Origin: Bedellia somnulentella
Taxonomy: Eukaryota; Arthropoda; Insecta; Lepidoptera; Bedelliidae
Reading direction: 5' to 3'
Assembly: GCA_963576735.1 (NCBI GenBank)
Contig: OY755187.1
Location: 14,198,001-14,262,000 of the forward strand
DNA length: 64,000 nucleotides
The position numbers were made by a program, and so were the translations under genes. The number at the start of each line of letters is the position of its first letter. Positions within the stretch are counted from its first letter, which is position 1. Below, in pieces: positions 44,191 to 55,984 of this stretch. Below the pieces are notes generated by a model, which worked only from the letters and a program-made list of their open reading frames with translations, was not told where the DNA came from and ran no database searches.

Positions 44191-45393
44191 ATATTGTTTA
44201 TAATTTATATTGTTGTTCATATTTTAAGTAAGCAAATCTAAGAGGTGTGTAAGTGCGAGATCGTATTAGTTTTGTGGTGCTAGCTTAGAATAGCACTAAT
44301 CCATTTCATTCGAGTGTTGTAATGGTGGGGGTTTCCTTACTCTTTGCAGGTAGGGCATAGGGTTTTAAATAATACAATTGTATATTTTACATAGTATAAT
44401 TTAATCGCGGTAGATATAATGCCATACAAAAAACACCACAAAGGAATGATAAAATTTAAATACATTTTGTGTACGCACAATAATAAGTCTATTGAGTTCC
44501 TTAAATCAGTGATTATTTGTAAGAAATTACATATTTCTTCTTGAAAAAGCCGTGTATCACTTAAAAGTTATATGTTAAAAATATATATTGGACAACTTAA
44601 ATCTAATAATTACTTCTGTATAAAATCTTAAAAAACATGTCCTAACATAGCAAATCATAGTAATTAATTACTAAATACATTTGGTAGCGCAATACGTTCT
44701 ATAAATATCTAAAGACAGTATAAATTAATTTGGCCGATCCTATTCGAGAAAATAATTTCAACATTAAAATAGACACTTTTTAACAAAATTACCACGAGAA
44801 GTGATATTTTTTGTTGTTAAATGCGGTACACATTACCCGCAAGTAAATATATTGAAATCACCGAATAGCTTCAATTCAAATCTCATTAAATTACCTTTCC
44901 TATAAAATACAATTTGAATAAAACGTAATTATATGTTGTTATAATGTATCATTTTGATATACTGCAAGTGTTTCCATTGCTGATAAATCTAGAGTAATAA
45001 TATGGGTGGGATTTTATGTGTTCTTTTGATACATATAACACAACATTTATAAATTTGAAACGAAAATGAAGATGTTAAATAAGAACTAGGAGATAAATGC
45101 GGTCTTATGATAAAAAAAATACCCAATTAATGATGAAAACACTTTAGATTAAAAACATCAATTCAAGCAACATTTCTCTTGACTATTAAAAATAAAGGCA
45201 GAAAGGACTATCCATAAAGAGGTTTGTGTCACATATAAATGAAAAGCACATACTTCTGTTAAACAATAACCATCAGGATTTAAAACAAAAGTTAAGAATT
45301 CTACAAAGAAAAAAGTTTAAATTTATAATAAAAAAAAATAATGGATAGTCCTACATCAGAAAATAAAAGCAGCTAATATATTAGCCTTACAAT
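44191..45393. other. Convergent region between VPS26C and the septin gene
   Basis: A fragment of the ~250-bp retroposon at 44274-44335 (+). The rest is AT-rich and probably includes the septin 3' UTR on the minus strand; its poly(A) site was not fixed. Confidence 0.45.
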
Positions 45394-45561
45394 TCACTTC
45401 TTCTTATTCTTGCCAAGAGTCAGGGTGTGATGCGCCTGACTCGCCTGAGCTTTTCGTCTGTTGAACTCGATGGTGTCATCTTCTATTCGTTTGCGAAGTT
45501 CTTCGAGACGCTTCTTCTCTTCTGTATGGTCTTTCTTCAACTTGTCGAATTTGGCGTGTAG
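45394..45561 (-). CDS. Sep2: Septin exon 9 and stop
   Basis: [20 protein letters not shown] to [16 protein letters not shown] and TGA. Basic, coiled-coil end. Acceptor CCTCAG. Confidence 0.93.
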   Translation of the reverse strand, partial: LHAKFDKLKKDHTEEKKRLEELRKRIEDDTIEFNRRKAQASQAHHTLTLGKNKKK

Positions 45562-48500
45562 CTGAGGAATAATAGTAGTTAAGTAAGATGAATATTTTGT
45601 CTGGATCCATATGTTAAAGTTATTATATATTTATATCCCCGCTGGTGGCGAGTATTTTTCTTTCCTTTATACATACATATACTCACGGCAATATTTCCCT
45701 AAAAGGGGTAGCCAGAGCTAAGGAATTATAAATTCCTCAGCCACTTTTGGAAGTTGAGTGGGGAAAAGATGGTAAAAATAAAGGTTTTTGGTGATGGATC
45801 TCCAACCGCATCGCCCAAAAATCCAATAAAAAGCCCCAATACCCTTAGTCGCCTCTTACGACACCCGTGGGTAGAAAGGGGAGCGACATTCTAAGGCGGC
45901 ACTACACTTCCCTTTATTATTTTTTATTTATTAGAAATAATCCCCACATGAGGTTTTGATGAACAAAAACATTTTAATTTAGTTTAAACAGTAAGAAGAG
46001 TAATTAAAAAAAATAAGTGAAATAGTTGTTGATAAAAGCTGTGGATAAAAGTAGCGAAGGATTGGTCGTTGTGGAGATCTTTTGGGTAGGCCTAATTTCT
46101 GGCAGTGGACGCGTATTGGATGAGATGGTAATAATAATAACTTTGACCCAACATTCTTGATATAAATGATGTTATGATACTTATAATTATAAGTATTTTG
46201 CTCAGGGTGAGTATTACAATACACGCTTTGACTTGTGTATAATATTAACGGCTCGTTGGATATATGCTTTTCTAAACCAGTTTTACACATAAGCTGATAA
46301 TTTAGACAACATTGTGGACATCTCTAAAGGCACCCTATTTCCACCAGTGGACAGTGTGAGTTTATGATAATGATGCACAATTTAACAATTTCAATCTAAC
46401 AAAATGTTTCTGGGTCCTGTGATGGCGGGTTCGAATCCCGCTGAGACCATACATTTATATGATTAATTTTAAGGATTATCTTGAGCTATACTTAGACTTG
46501 GATGAAATTGATGTGTGTATTAGAAATATTTTTACCACAGGTCATTGTACCTTTTTTAGCGGCTAACTATCTGTGTAATATTCCATGAGTCCTCATTGGG
46601 GTAGGCAGAGACTATCGATCGCCACTTTGGACGATCATGGCTAACCTCTGTAGTTCGTCTACATTTATCAATATTTTCATACATGCTTTGTTTAAGGTTT
46701 ATAAACATTAATTAATACCTCCTTCTCAGCCTCTTTGAGTTCTCCCTCCTTTTCCTTGACGCGTTGCACGAACATTTGTCTCATATCGTCTTCCTTGCTT
46801 TGTAGTTCTGACACGTGAGCCAAGCGGAGTTGCTCGAACGTTTGTTGGAACGAAACCTGGGGGGGGGGGACAATTAGTTGTTTTAAATTTAGTCCTTCTT
46901 TATTAAATATTTTAAGGCATCTAGGCAAAAAGGGATCTCCAATCATTGAAACAAAAAAAACAATTGGAGGCCATCCATTAATTATGTTAGACCAATAAGT
47001 CTTGTCATGGGTTGTCATATTTTCAGAACAAATACGTATTTTACTAAAATAACATAAAAACGATCGAGAAGTCAAGTGAGCCATACCGCGTTGCTGTGCT
47101 AATGATTTTAAAACGAATAACCGAGTGAGTGCATAGCGCTAAGTTATGTATGATTAATCGAGTGAGTGAATGGTGAATAATGAATGAATTATAATAATCA
47201 AAAAGAAACGAATGAGTGTAGTTTATTCAAATGTAAATATCTCTTCTTTTCTTTCTTTTAATCCAACATACCGGTTTATTCGGTGGCGGCTGAAGATCTT
47301 GTAGTATATAAAATTCATTTATTTATTACTCACAGGTTTGTTCTCTTTATCCACATCGCTAAATCCCATCTGCGCGAGACGGCGGCGGCGGTACAGCTCG
47401 TAATGACGGCGGTGAGTTTGTTCGCGAAGATCTTCCATATTGGTTCGGACCAACATCTCACGGAGCTTCACGAAGTCGCAGTGGAGCTCGTTTTCCACTG
47501 GAAGTATGTATGGTTGTTTTATGTTGAGTTATTATTGCTGTGTAGTGCCGGCTTAGAATAGCACTACCCCATTTCTTCCGGTGGTAGTACATAAGAGGCG
47601 TCTAACGACATTGGAGACCCGTCACCAAAAACATTTATTATTACTATCTTTTCCCCAATCAACTTCCAAAAGTGGCTGAGGAATTTCTCAGTCCAAAGCT
47701 CTGGCTACCCCATTTAGGGATTCATAGCCGTGAGTATATGTATGTATGTATGTATTGCTATAAGAGAATATTGTTCATCAATCACATAAATATGTATGTA
47801 ACATACCCTGCACAGTTCCCCAAGGGTACTGCCTAGCCCGGACATTCTTGCTGCCAATCTTCACCATATCGGTACTGCCTACCACAGCAAACGGGATGTG
47901 GGAGTTCATGGAAGCGTTCACCTCCGATACTGTCTCGTCGTCCAGTGGGAATTGATAGATCTCCACTCCATTCGATTTTAACTCTTGGATTATGCGAGAC
48001 TGGAAGGAAAGACAGTGTGTTTTTATTTATTAATATTATAAATGTGAAAGTTTAGATGTTTATGTATTTGTGCCGAAAAGGCTCCTCAAGTACACAATGT
48101 ATATAAATGAAATTTGGCAGAATGCTAGATAGTTCAGCAATTTAACAAATAGGATACTTTTTATCCCGGTAAAATTTCACCAATATAATATTCACGCCTG
48201 ATTGAACGCTAGATTTTGTAATTTCAAGCAAATTTGACAGTAAGAAGGGTCAGCTAGTATTAAACATTTTTTGGTGAATTACAAAATATCCCTTTATGTT
48301 ATGGATATTAATAACTTAAAATTCTACAAAAGTGAATAGAAATAGAACTAGTAATGAAATGGATATGAGCACTCCTAAATATATCTACAAAATTAAGTAA
48401 GGTGTCTAAGGTGTTATTTTAGGTTGAACTTATTTTGTGTGCAATTTTAAATAAAATTTTTGGTACTTATTGAAATGTGAATAAACATTTTTTCTTTCTT

Positions 48501-51500
48501 TCTTTCTAGTGTGTCACCATCAGGAAGAACATAGTATGAAATATGTTTACAAGAAAACATTGCTTTGTTTCATGTGTGAAGATTATTTCTTTATTATTAT
48601 GCTAATTTAATCTTTATAAAGTAATCCTTATAATTTCATAATAAGTCACTACTAGCTACACAGAAAGTAACAGATTCTATGTATAGTATAAATACCTTGA
48701 ACTTGAGCAGCTCCGTTTTCGAGATGGTGTCAGCTTTAGCAATGATGGGAATGATGTTCACTTTGGTGTCCAGTTTCTTCATGCACACCAAGTCTATGGA
48801 CTTCAAACCGTGTCCTGCAAAACACACAAGCAAACATTGCATTGAATATTCTCACCTTGTCAATAGCCAACTAAATGCTGCAGGATATTTTGGACTTTCT
48901 CTTCACTAAAACTGAACTAAGCAATATTACATGGATGTGTTTATAGTTATATTAATAACTGTAAAAACTTTAGTTGAAGAGTTATTTTATGGAGAATAGT
49001 TAATATCCAGTAATTAGCATTTCAGATAGTCTCAGTCAACACAAGAGCAGCAAATTTTAAAACTACACACGGATATAAATCCCTAGAATACTTAGCAAGT
49101 TGAGTGGGGAAAAGTTTGTAAAGCAAAGGTTTTTTGTGATGGATCTCCACCCACATTGCCAAAAATTCACTTGAAAGCGCTTTAAGCTTCACTTTTAGTC
49201 GCCTTTTACAAACACCCACGAGAAGAAATGGGGTAGTGCTATTCTAACTCGACACTATACAGCAAAATATCAAAACTGAATACCAAGAACCAAGAAAAAA
49301 TATTTTAACCCCCTTAGGATACATATGTCATAGCATGGCATTAACTATTGTTTACGTTTGAATGCCGCGGCCACACATTGGATAAAATTTGAGTCCAAGC
49401 TTCCTTGGATCCAATAGACCAATGTGGGGAACGGTGTTGGTCACATATTGGACATTAAATGAACATTGCGTCCAATAGCCAATATCGACCCGCGATGTAT
49501 CGGTTTTTTGTACACGATCAAAGGCGAGGGGAGTGAAGGGGGTAGGCGGGCGGGCAACTTGGATTGAATGTTGTTTCTCGAGCCATACATTGGTTGCATC
49601 AGTACCGCGCCGCGCTGAGCGCATATGTAGCCAAAGCAAATACGTTCTCGTCCGACATCTCAAATCAAAATGAATTAAAGCAGCATTCCAACCATCCAAC
49701 GATTTTGGCTAGAAGTTTGCCAAAACGTATCGGAGCGAATGTGAGGCGTATTCATCTTGGTACAACTCCTGGCCATTTAATTCTTAGTCAATCTTGGACT
49801 CAAATTTTATCCAATGTGTGGCCGCGGCATAAGGAGCTGAAGATTATTTGATGATAAATTAAAAATTATGAATATACATAAATATCACATTAATAATCAT
49901 AATAAACTATAATAACAAGTGGCAATGAACATCCCTGCCAACCTATTCAGTCATAAGAATGTTTTAATTTTAAAATTATACTTTAGTTTATATGAATCTA
50001 ACAATTTGTATGTCATTGGTGACCAGGGCACCATGAGTGCGTCGCGACGTATGCTGAATACTAATCAATATTGGAAAGTGGCGGTCAAGGGCATTCATAC
50101 TATGTGGGTTTTGAGCAAACTCTCTCATGAATTTGTTATTATGAGTTTGGCTTTTTCTATTTGGTTTACTGTTTGTATTGTGGTATACTTTTAGCCCTCC
50201 CTCAAATTAATTATGTTTAAGTAACTACATAGCAGTCTTTAATTTATTGTAATAATACTGTGGCTTATAATGGTATAGTACTATGGTCAATGACAGTTTA
50301 TAATCAGTGATTCATTACATTTGGAAGGGTTGTCAATGGAAACATACTTCAGAGAGAGCAAAAAAAAGTTTTCAATTTTGTTTATTGAAAAACAATTTAA
50401 TTAGAATATTAGATAATTATTGAGGCAATTTGAATAATTATAGGAGTAACTAGATTTAGTGAATGGTTTATGTAGGATATGTACTTGCTTATTCTAAGGA
50501 AAAGCTGAATAGATAAGTCAAATGCCTATCCGAAGCTATTTAAATAAAGTTATACTTTAACATAGGAGGAACCTTTACTTTCAAAAATAGAGTTAAAGGC
50601 ATATTTAATTTGCCAACCTGTAGGACATATGAAGTACAGACAGACATGCAGCCTCGTGTCATGGTAAGCAGCTATCGAGCGCTTGATCTTGAGTTCCTCC
50701 TGCAAGTACGCCTCAAACTGTGCGTCAATGTAGTCCACCACCGTCTTGAAACTGTCTTCCTTGTTCACCTGGTCTCCGTAGCCAACCGTGTCGCAGATTG
50801 TTAACTAAAAATATTACAAAAACTAAAATTTGTTATTTTAAAGGATTATCATATATTTGGCCTGTCACTGGGGTATGACTTTGGAAAAAGAGTTGCTATG
50901 ACTTTCAGTGGTGATATTTTCATACATTTAAGGAATTGACAGCAGCTTGTTAAGCAGTCCACACTGGCTAACTGCTTAAACAGTTTGCGTATGGCAACTA
51001 TAATGTATTTAAAATCTATTTATATAAAAGAAACTAGTGTTAGTTACACTATTATAACTCAAGAACAGATGAATCAATCTGGCTGCAAATTGTTTGAGAG
51101 GTAGCTAAGGACCAGGAAAAGGACATAGGATATATATCATCATGCTGAATATTTTATTTTATTTTCTTTGGTGGGCTTACAGCTAAATTCACAATATGAG
51201 ATTATTACTTAGACAAAAATAGGCCAATAACAAGCTCCCACATATGCATAAAATTAAGAAAACCAAAAACAAAAGTTCTAACTAAGAAAGAAACTTTACT
51301 AATTAATAAACCAATACCTAGAGAAATGTCATAGAGGGTAAGCAGTAAAGTTAACACCATCTGTGCAAAAGCCCGGGCGGACTACTAGTATCATATAAAG
51401 TTGAACATTAATTCTCATTATTGGATGCTTGTGAAACTTAAAATGTTTTATTAAACTTGCTGGGATATTAGCTGCCACTCATTTTAATGGATCATACAAT

Positions 51501-53045
51501 CACATTGTACATAAAAAAAATTAGTTACCTTCAACCTGACACTGCTCTCATGCAGCTCATATGTTTGTGCTTTCAGTTTTACAGTTGGAAGGTTGTGCGG
51601 ACTCGGAGTAGACTCAAAATTGGTGTTGAAAAGTGAGTCCATCAGAGTGGACTTGCCCAGACCAGTCTCACCTGTGATGGATCAGAAATATATCATTTAT
51701 AACAGAGTCATTATATCAATTGCAATTTCATACAATATGCAACATTGATAACACACTTATTTAATTATATTTTGTTCAACAAATACTTACAAAAGGATAT
51801 TGTATAATACCATAGAACTAAAAAGTCTAGGCTAGATCCTTGTTGCTAGGCTCATTCCTTGTAGCAACTAATATGTTTATTAATGTGTTAATTTAAGACT
51901 TCATAGGAAGGTGACACTGTCAGGCAACTATATCTATCTTATTCAACTAGTTTTACCTTTGCTTTGTTATTGAAGGTGTAGTGTGTGGTGGATATGATTT
52001 ATTTAGGGTTATTTTCATATTTTATTCACAGAATCATACATTCTTATACAGGGTAGCGACCCCTTTAAGCGGCAATGATATCAGTCTATGTTTTTAACTA
52101 AAAAAAATACATCTCAGAAAAAAGAAATTGATCAATTGAGAAAGGGGGAGGATCAAATGGCCATCTTGAGACCCTACCCAGGTCATTATTTATTAGGATG
52201 ATAATCATGGCAAATTTTATGAAGTATTCTATATAGTACAGATTCAGATTGGTACTTTGTGTATATGAATATTGTTTAGAAAACCTCTGATACTTATTAT
52301 AGGCTCAATCAGTTTCCAAATGTAAGATTACTTAACATCACATATTACTTTGCATCCCACATAACTATACCTACCTTTTTATCCGCAAAAGCATGTAGGC
52401 AGACAAAGATTTATCAACAACCCACAATGTTATTCAAACAATGCCTGCATCCACCAGGCACGCAGAGATAAACAGAAAGTGATTAGGCAGCTCCAACGCA
52501 AGCTGATCAAATAGTAACATATTATGACTCACCGATACAGAGGATGTTGAACACAAAACCATTCTGAACGCTCTTGTTTACCAATTGGTCCGGAAGACTG
52601 TCGAAGCCGACGTGCCCAGACAATTTTAGCGTCCGCAAGTTGTTCTCCATCTAACAATAAAAGGAGGCTATCAGGACACCGCGTTTGATACAAATAGAAA
52701 GTTTCATTTCACTTGGGAACAAAAAGTATTAATGGTCAAATGATATGGATGATGCTCATATATACACTCACAAATGAAGACAAAGATCGTTCAACTCTAT
52801 CCTATAGTTAAAAGTAGTTAATTTGGTTTTGTACAATTTAAACTTTCTTTATAACAACGCCCCAGGAAACATGATGCGGATGAGACATCCTATCTAGTGT
52901 GAAGGGGATATAAGTGCCAAATTTTGGGACGGAATCATTATATTCGTTATAACTATTAATATATACTAGGTAAATCAAAATATAGACGGTATTTCTTGCT
53001 TTTATTACATACCTTGGGAGCATGATCAACGTCCGTCGCCGCCAT
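45394..53045 (-). CDS. Sep2: Septin of the SEPTIN6 / Drosophila Sep2 group; complete, nine exons
   Basis: Exons in coding order: 53045-53013, 52650-52533, 51671-51529, 50804-50618, 48814-48696, 47999-47807, 47497-47334, 46856-46719, 45561-45394; 1263 nt, 420 residues, close to the family's 420-435. Septins form GTP-binding heteromeric filaments at the cell cortex and cleavage furrow. Seen: [21 protein letters not shown]-loop GETGLGKST at 51-59, DTVGYGD at 103-109, AKAD at 186-189, the septin unique element around [20 protein letters not shown], and a C-terminal coiled coil (about 320-405) with [13 protein letters not shown]. The N-terminus and C-terminal half point to the SEPTIN6/8/10/11 group, which pairs with SEPTIN2- and SEPTIN7-type subunits. 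It starts 681 bp from the divergent rugose ATG. Confidence 0.94.
45669..45909 (-). repeat. ~250-bp SINE-like retroposon, full length
   Basis: Tail at left (TATACATACATATACTCACG), 5' end at right (reverse complement of GTGTAGTGCCGCCTTAG). Lies in septin intron 8. At 45916-45975 follows a stretch like the body of the 3823 tRNA-like SINE. Confidence 0.82.
46590..46690 (-). mobile_element. RTE-like LINE 3' fragment
   Basis: ATTGGGGTAGGCAGAGACTA and TCGATCGCCACTTTGGACGA match the family's last coding part on the minus strand. LINE-end remnants (CAGTGGACG type) lie at about 46030-46140 and 46320-46380. Confidence 0.65.
46719..46856 (-). CDS. Sep2: Septin exon 8
   Basis: 46 codons [20 protein letters not shown] to [11 protein letters not shown]. 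The acceptor follows a G-run on the plus strand (C-run polypyrimidine tract); donor GAG|GTATTA, phase 0. Confidence 0.93.
47334..47497 (-). CDS. Sep2: Septin exon 7
   Basis: Completes a Val codon, then [20 protein letters not shown] and [20 protein letters not shown] to ENKP. Acceptor TTCCAG, donor CCT|GTGAGT. Confidence 0.94.
47537..47755 (+). repeat. ~250-bp SINE-like retroposon with small internal deletion
   Basis: GCTGTGTAGTGCCGGCTTAG to GCCGTGAGTATATGTATGTA. It begins 40 bp upstream of septin exon 7's acceptor, on the antisense strand of the septin gene. Confidence 0.82.
47807..47999 (-). CDS. Sep2: Septin exon 6
   Basis: 64 codons plus one base: [50 protein letters not shown]. Acceptor TTCCAG, donor CAGG|GTATGT. 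Confidence 0.95.
48025..48257 (+). mobile_element. Helitron-like fragment in septin intron 5
   Basis: AATATTATAAATGTGAAAGT, then TACTTTTTATCCCGGTAAAA and an end GGGTCAGCTAG followed by T. Body and end match common Lepidopteran Helitron consensus as recalled; the 5' TC is not certain. Confidence 0.6.
48696..48814 (-). CDS. Sep2: Septin exon 5 (AKAD)
   Basis: [20 protein letters not shown] to [15 protein letters not shown], with the G4 box AKAD. Acceptor TTTGCAG, donor AAG|GTATTT. Confidence 0.95.
49064..49264 (-). repeat. ~250-bp SINE-like retroposon copy, 3' tail missing
   Basis: Body AAGTTGAGTGGGGAAAAG-type to reverse complement of TGCTGTATAGTGTCGAG. Septin intron 4. Confidence 0.7.
49362..49830. 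mobile_element. DNA-transposon derivative with ~38-bp perfect inverted repeats, 469 bp
   Basis: Left ATGCCGCGGCCACACATTGG (continuing GATAAAATTTGAGTCCAAG) and right its exact reverse complement ending at 49830. The interior is GC-richer and holds overlapping open frames on both strands; the minus-strand frame includes [20 protein letters not shown], which may be a relic of a parent protein. Superfamily unknown. It lies in septin intron 4. Confidence 0.82.
49831..50617. other. Septin intron 4, remainder
   Basis: A 91-codon open frame at 49919-50194 ([16 protein letters not shown]...) with a hydrophobic end, no recognised homologue. Otherwise nothing seen. Confidence 0.35.
50618..50804 (-). 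CDS. Sep2: Septin exon 4 (DTVGYGD)
   Basis: [20 protein letters not shown] to [16 protein letters not shown] plus one base. Acceptor TTTTTAG, donor ACAG|GTTGGC. Confidence 0.95.
51015..51388 (+). mobile_element. Short Helitron, 374 bp
   Basis: A|TCTATTTATATAAAAGAAAC to CGGGCGGACTACTAG|T. It has TC start, CTAG end and A^T target. Septin intron 3. Confidence 0.75.
51529..51671 (-). CDS. Sep2: Septin exon 3 (P-loop)
   Basis: Completes Gly51, then [20 protein letters not shown] to [10 protein letters not shown]. Acceptor ATCACAG, donor AAG|GTAACT. Not found as a single long ORF. Confidence 0.95.
51672..52532. other. Septin intron 2
   Basis: AT-rich, with no repeat or exon recognised. Confidence 0.4.
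52533..52650 (-). CDS. Sep2: Septin exon 2
   Basis: [20 protein letters not shown] and [19 protein letters not shown] plus one base. Acceptor TTGTTAG, donor ATCG|GTGAGT. The internal ATG could serve as a second start. Confidence 0.95.
53013..53045 (-). CDS. Sep2: Septin exon 1
   Basis: [11 protein letters not shown]; donor AAG|GTATGT, phase 0. Short but typical; ATG in a good context (AATATGG). Confidence 0.85.
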
Positions 53046-53726
53046 ATTTATCAATAACACTAAAAAAAAAACACTGAAGCTGAGAGAACATAGCTCTAGT
53101 TTGCAGGTTTTATTATTTTGGCTGTACTGGACAAGCGTCGTAGTATTTTTTTGTCTACCACTCTTATCTAATAATGTATTTTTCTAAGGCTTTCTTAAAC
53201 TGAAAAAAAAGTAATTTCAGTGACTGATTATGCTGCATTTTTTCCTTTTATTTGTCCATTTCTTTATTAATATCTGGGATTTTATATTTAAATGTAAAAA
53301 ATATTTTTTTGGTTATTGAACGCACGTCAATAACAATGAAGTTAGGCATATTGCTGCTATGTTACCATACTTGGTGTAGAGTTGCAAGTTATTGCATACT
53401 TGATTGTTCAAGGCAAAATGTAACATGTACATCTAATTAATTAATACCTTCTCTAATTTCATCATATATCTATAAGTTAAATTTGAGTTTAGTTATTATA
53501 AAAAGTACAACTAATTTCCAAACGTTTTCATAAAAATAATTTCAAAAATTTGCCCCTAATAATTGAGATTATTTTAGGATTACACTAGCAACCCTAAATT
53601 TTCCAAAATGGCAGAATGCGACTTCGGTGTGTTATCATGTGAGGCGTTATAATAATGTTTTTCTGATAATAGTTACTCCAAGTGCATTAATATATCGTGT
53701 GCAAGTGTATTGTGTAATACTTAACC
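53046..53726. promoter_or_regulatory. Divergent promoter region between septin and rugose
   Basis: 681 bp separate the two start codons, which face away from each other. There is no repeat element in it, unlike most intervals here. No TATA box could be assigned. Confidence 0.55.
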
Positions 53727-53885
53727 ATGGTGGACATAAAATCTCCGCCGTATAGTGATATCAAAAGACCTGAAGAGGTCGTCAGGATGACGACCAACGA
53801 TAGTCTGAAATTTGCAGTTCTTATCGGACTAATTGAAGTCGGCCAGGTAACCAACCGGGAGGTGGTGAACACAGTATTACATCTG
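53727..53885 (+). CDS. rg: Neurobeachin/rugose (BEACH domain protein), first coding exon only
   Basis: 53 codons: [53 protein letters not shown], then donor CTG|GTAAGT in phase 0. The stretch [20 protein letters not shown] matches the N-terminal start of the neurobeachin/LRBA family, which in those proteins continues LVGGEFDLEMNF. The family comprises very large (over 2500-residue) membrane-associated scaffolds with a BEACH domain that bind PKA and act in vesicle trafficking and synapses. The next exon is not in the window, so intron 1 exceeds 10 kb. Start chosen for the TAACCATGG context and the in-frame match. The product is inferred from one exon. Confidence 0.82.
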
Positions 53886-54589
53886 GTAAGTTCTTTGAAT
53901 AATTCACACACATTAATATACATTATCATCTTAGACAAATCACCTAAGATTCGAGTTGGAAATAGTTGGCATAGCTCTGTTATTGTTTTACAATAATGCA
54001 TGTATTTTAATATTTTACCATAATGTAAGGACAAATTTACTCAGAAGAATAAAGTTAATATTATTGTTAGTTTAAGTAATTAGATTAATGCACAATGAGA
54101 TTAACTTTTCATTGGTTTTATCGATCGGTTAAATGCGAATCACTTTATTCTACCGGCTGTATTAGCAACTCGCTATCATTCTGAAACGATAACAGTTCAA
54201 TGGCTATAAAACATAAAAAGTTATATAGCATTACGTGTTTTATAAGAAAAAGCGAAATTAAATTCTTCATAGAATTATATTAGTGTTTATTGTATGAGTT
54301 TTATGGTTCTTGTACACTTGTTTACAAACGTTCGCTACTTTGCATTTGGTATTTACCGATTGTTGTGACATAAGTCCTTCACTACACTAGCCACGAGTTC
54401 ACACATTCTTTCGATCATCTTCGACCGAAACATTACGAGTTTCGACAGAAATATTCGCCCAAAACTTTTTCTAGTTGTGCTCTATACTAGGCAAATTAAT
54501 TATATGTAGGTATACAACCAACATACGTGTCTACTATATAAAAAAAATGTCTATATATAGAAAACTAATCCATTGAGTAATGTAATGTA

Positions 54590-54822
54590 ATGTTAATGTT
54601 AGTAGAGGACGACCTCGGAGGACACATTTGGATCAAATAGGAAATGTGCTCAAAAAGGCAGGTGTCCGAAGTATGAAGAATAAAAGAGCATGTATGAGAC
54701 GATTGATGGATGTGAACGAAGCCAGAAAGGTTTGCCAGGATCGTACAAAGTGGCGATCGATGGTCTCTGCCTACCCCGATGGGAACTAACGGCGTGAGAA
54801 TATGTATGTATATGTATGTATG
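54590..54822 (+). mobile_element. RTE-like LINE 3' end, best preserved
   Basis: Frame without stops until the end: VSRGRPRRTHLDQIGNVLKK, VRSMKNKRACMRRLMDVNEA, VCQDRTKWRSMVSAYPDGN, stop, then GGCGTGAGAATATGTATG. This is the reference for the degenerate copies in the window. Confidence 0.85.
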
Positions 54823-55315
54823 TAATACATTGAGTATACCTTCTTCCAATCGCCAGTATAGAGGAAATTAACTATACAGATTTCAACTTGTAATGTTCTT
54901 CATTCTCGTCAACTACCAATAAGCAGTAGGTAGTACAATACGATTAAAAGTCAAGGAATAATCATCTAAAAGAGGAAAACATGATTAAAAGATTATCATC
55001 AGTACGAGTTGTGCAAAGAAAGCTAGTAAGATGAGATGATAGTCTCTAGTCAAGTTACTGTGCCTACTCAAGCTGACGTCGAAGTAACTAATTCCATGAG
55101 GTTCGACTGAAATGTCTTAATTACAGCCTATTCAAAACTGCTTCCAAGTAGCTTTCGAGTGAAACCTCAAAGTCACTTAGACATCGTTACTTTGGATAAA
55201 ATTAGAATAGCTTCTATAAAAATCGTAAATCAACAAACAGTTCAGCTGCAATCGACATGGTAAGGTCTCGATCTCATCTTTGCCTCTGCAATAACTTAAC
55301 ACAATAACGTATAGT
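54823..55315. other. rugose intron 1, nothing recognised
   Basis: AT-rich single-copy-looking sequence. 53886-54589 is likewise unrecognised. Confidence 0.4.
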
Positions 55316-55548
55316 CATACATACCTCGTTTACTCACGGCCATAAATCCCAAAAAGGGGTAGCCAGAACTTCAGAGTTAAAAACTCCTCCTCCTAAAAGG
55401 GACAAGATGGAAGAAATATATATTGTTGGTGATGGGTCTCCAACCGCATCACCCAAAAACCACTTAAAAAAGCCTCATACCCTTAGTCGGCTCTTACGAC
55501 ACTCGAGGGAAAAAAGGGGTAGTGACATTCTAAGCCGGCACTACTCAG
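55316..55548 (-). repeat. ~250-bp SINE-like retroposon copy
   Basis: From ACTCACGGCCATAAATCCC-type tail to GCCGGCACTACTCAG (5' end). Confidence 0.75.
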
Positions 55549-55984
55549 GAATAACGTGTTTTTTGATAAGAAAATACGAATTTTCCTTCAGTAAGGACCC
55601 CAATCAACGTATACAATATGAATGACGCAAATTTAAGTAAGACTCTTCATTAAGAATTTGGTTAGACTTATTTGTTGTATGTGTGGGTGTTATTATCACG
55701 TAATTAAGCTTAGCCTTGTGGTTAACCACAGGATATCGTCACTTTCTGCTTTGGTAAACACGCCTCGTAATGGCGTCTATTGGTTTAGGAGGTATTATTT
55801 TCTTACAGTAGCTGAATAAGAATACCCACATGAATCGTTCGCGTAATAAGAATAGTTTTGGTATTAATACACCGACAGAGTGAGAAATAGTCTGATACGT
55901 GATCGATGTGGTGTGTAAGATTAAGTGTGCAAGATGGAAAAGGGAATGTGTGAAATGTTAATGTGGTTAGAACACATAGAGGAT

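Noticed and set aside
46692..47084. 130-residue frame as an independent gene
   Set aside because: Its C-terminal half is septin exon 8; the N-terminal half is intron read-through before a clear acceptor.
49919..50194. 91-residue frame in septin intron 4
   Set aside because: No recognisable motif, AT-driven composition, lies wholly within an intron; kept only as a note.
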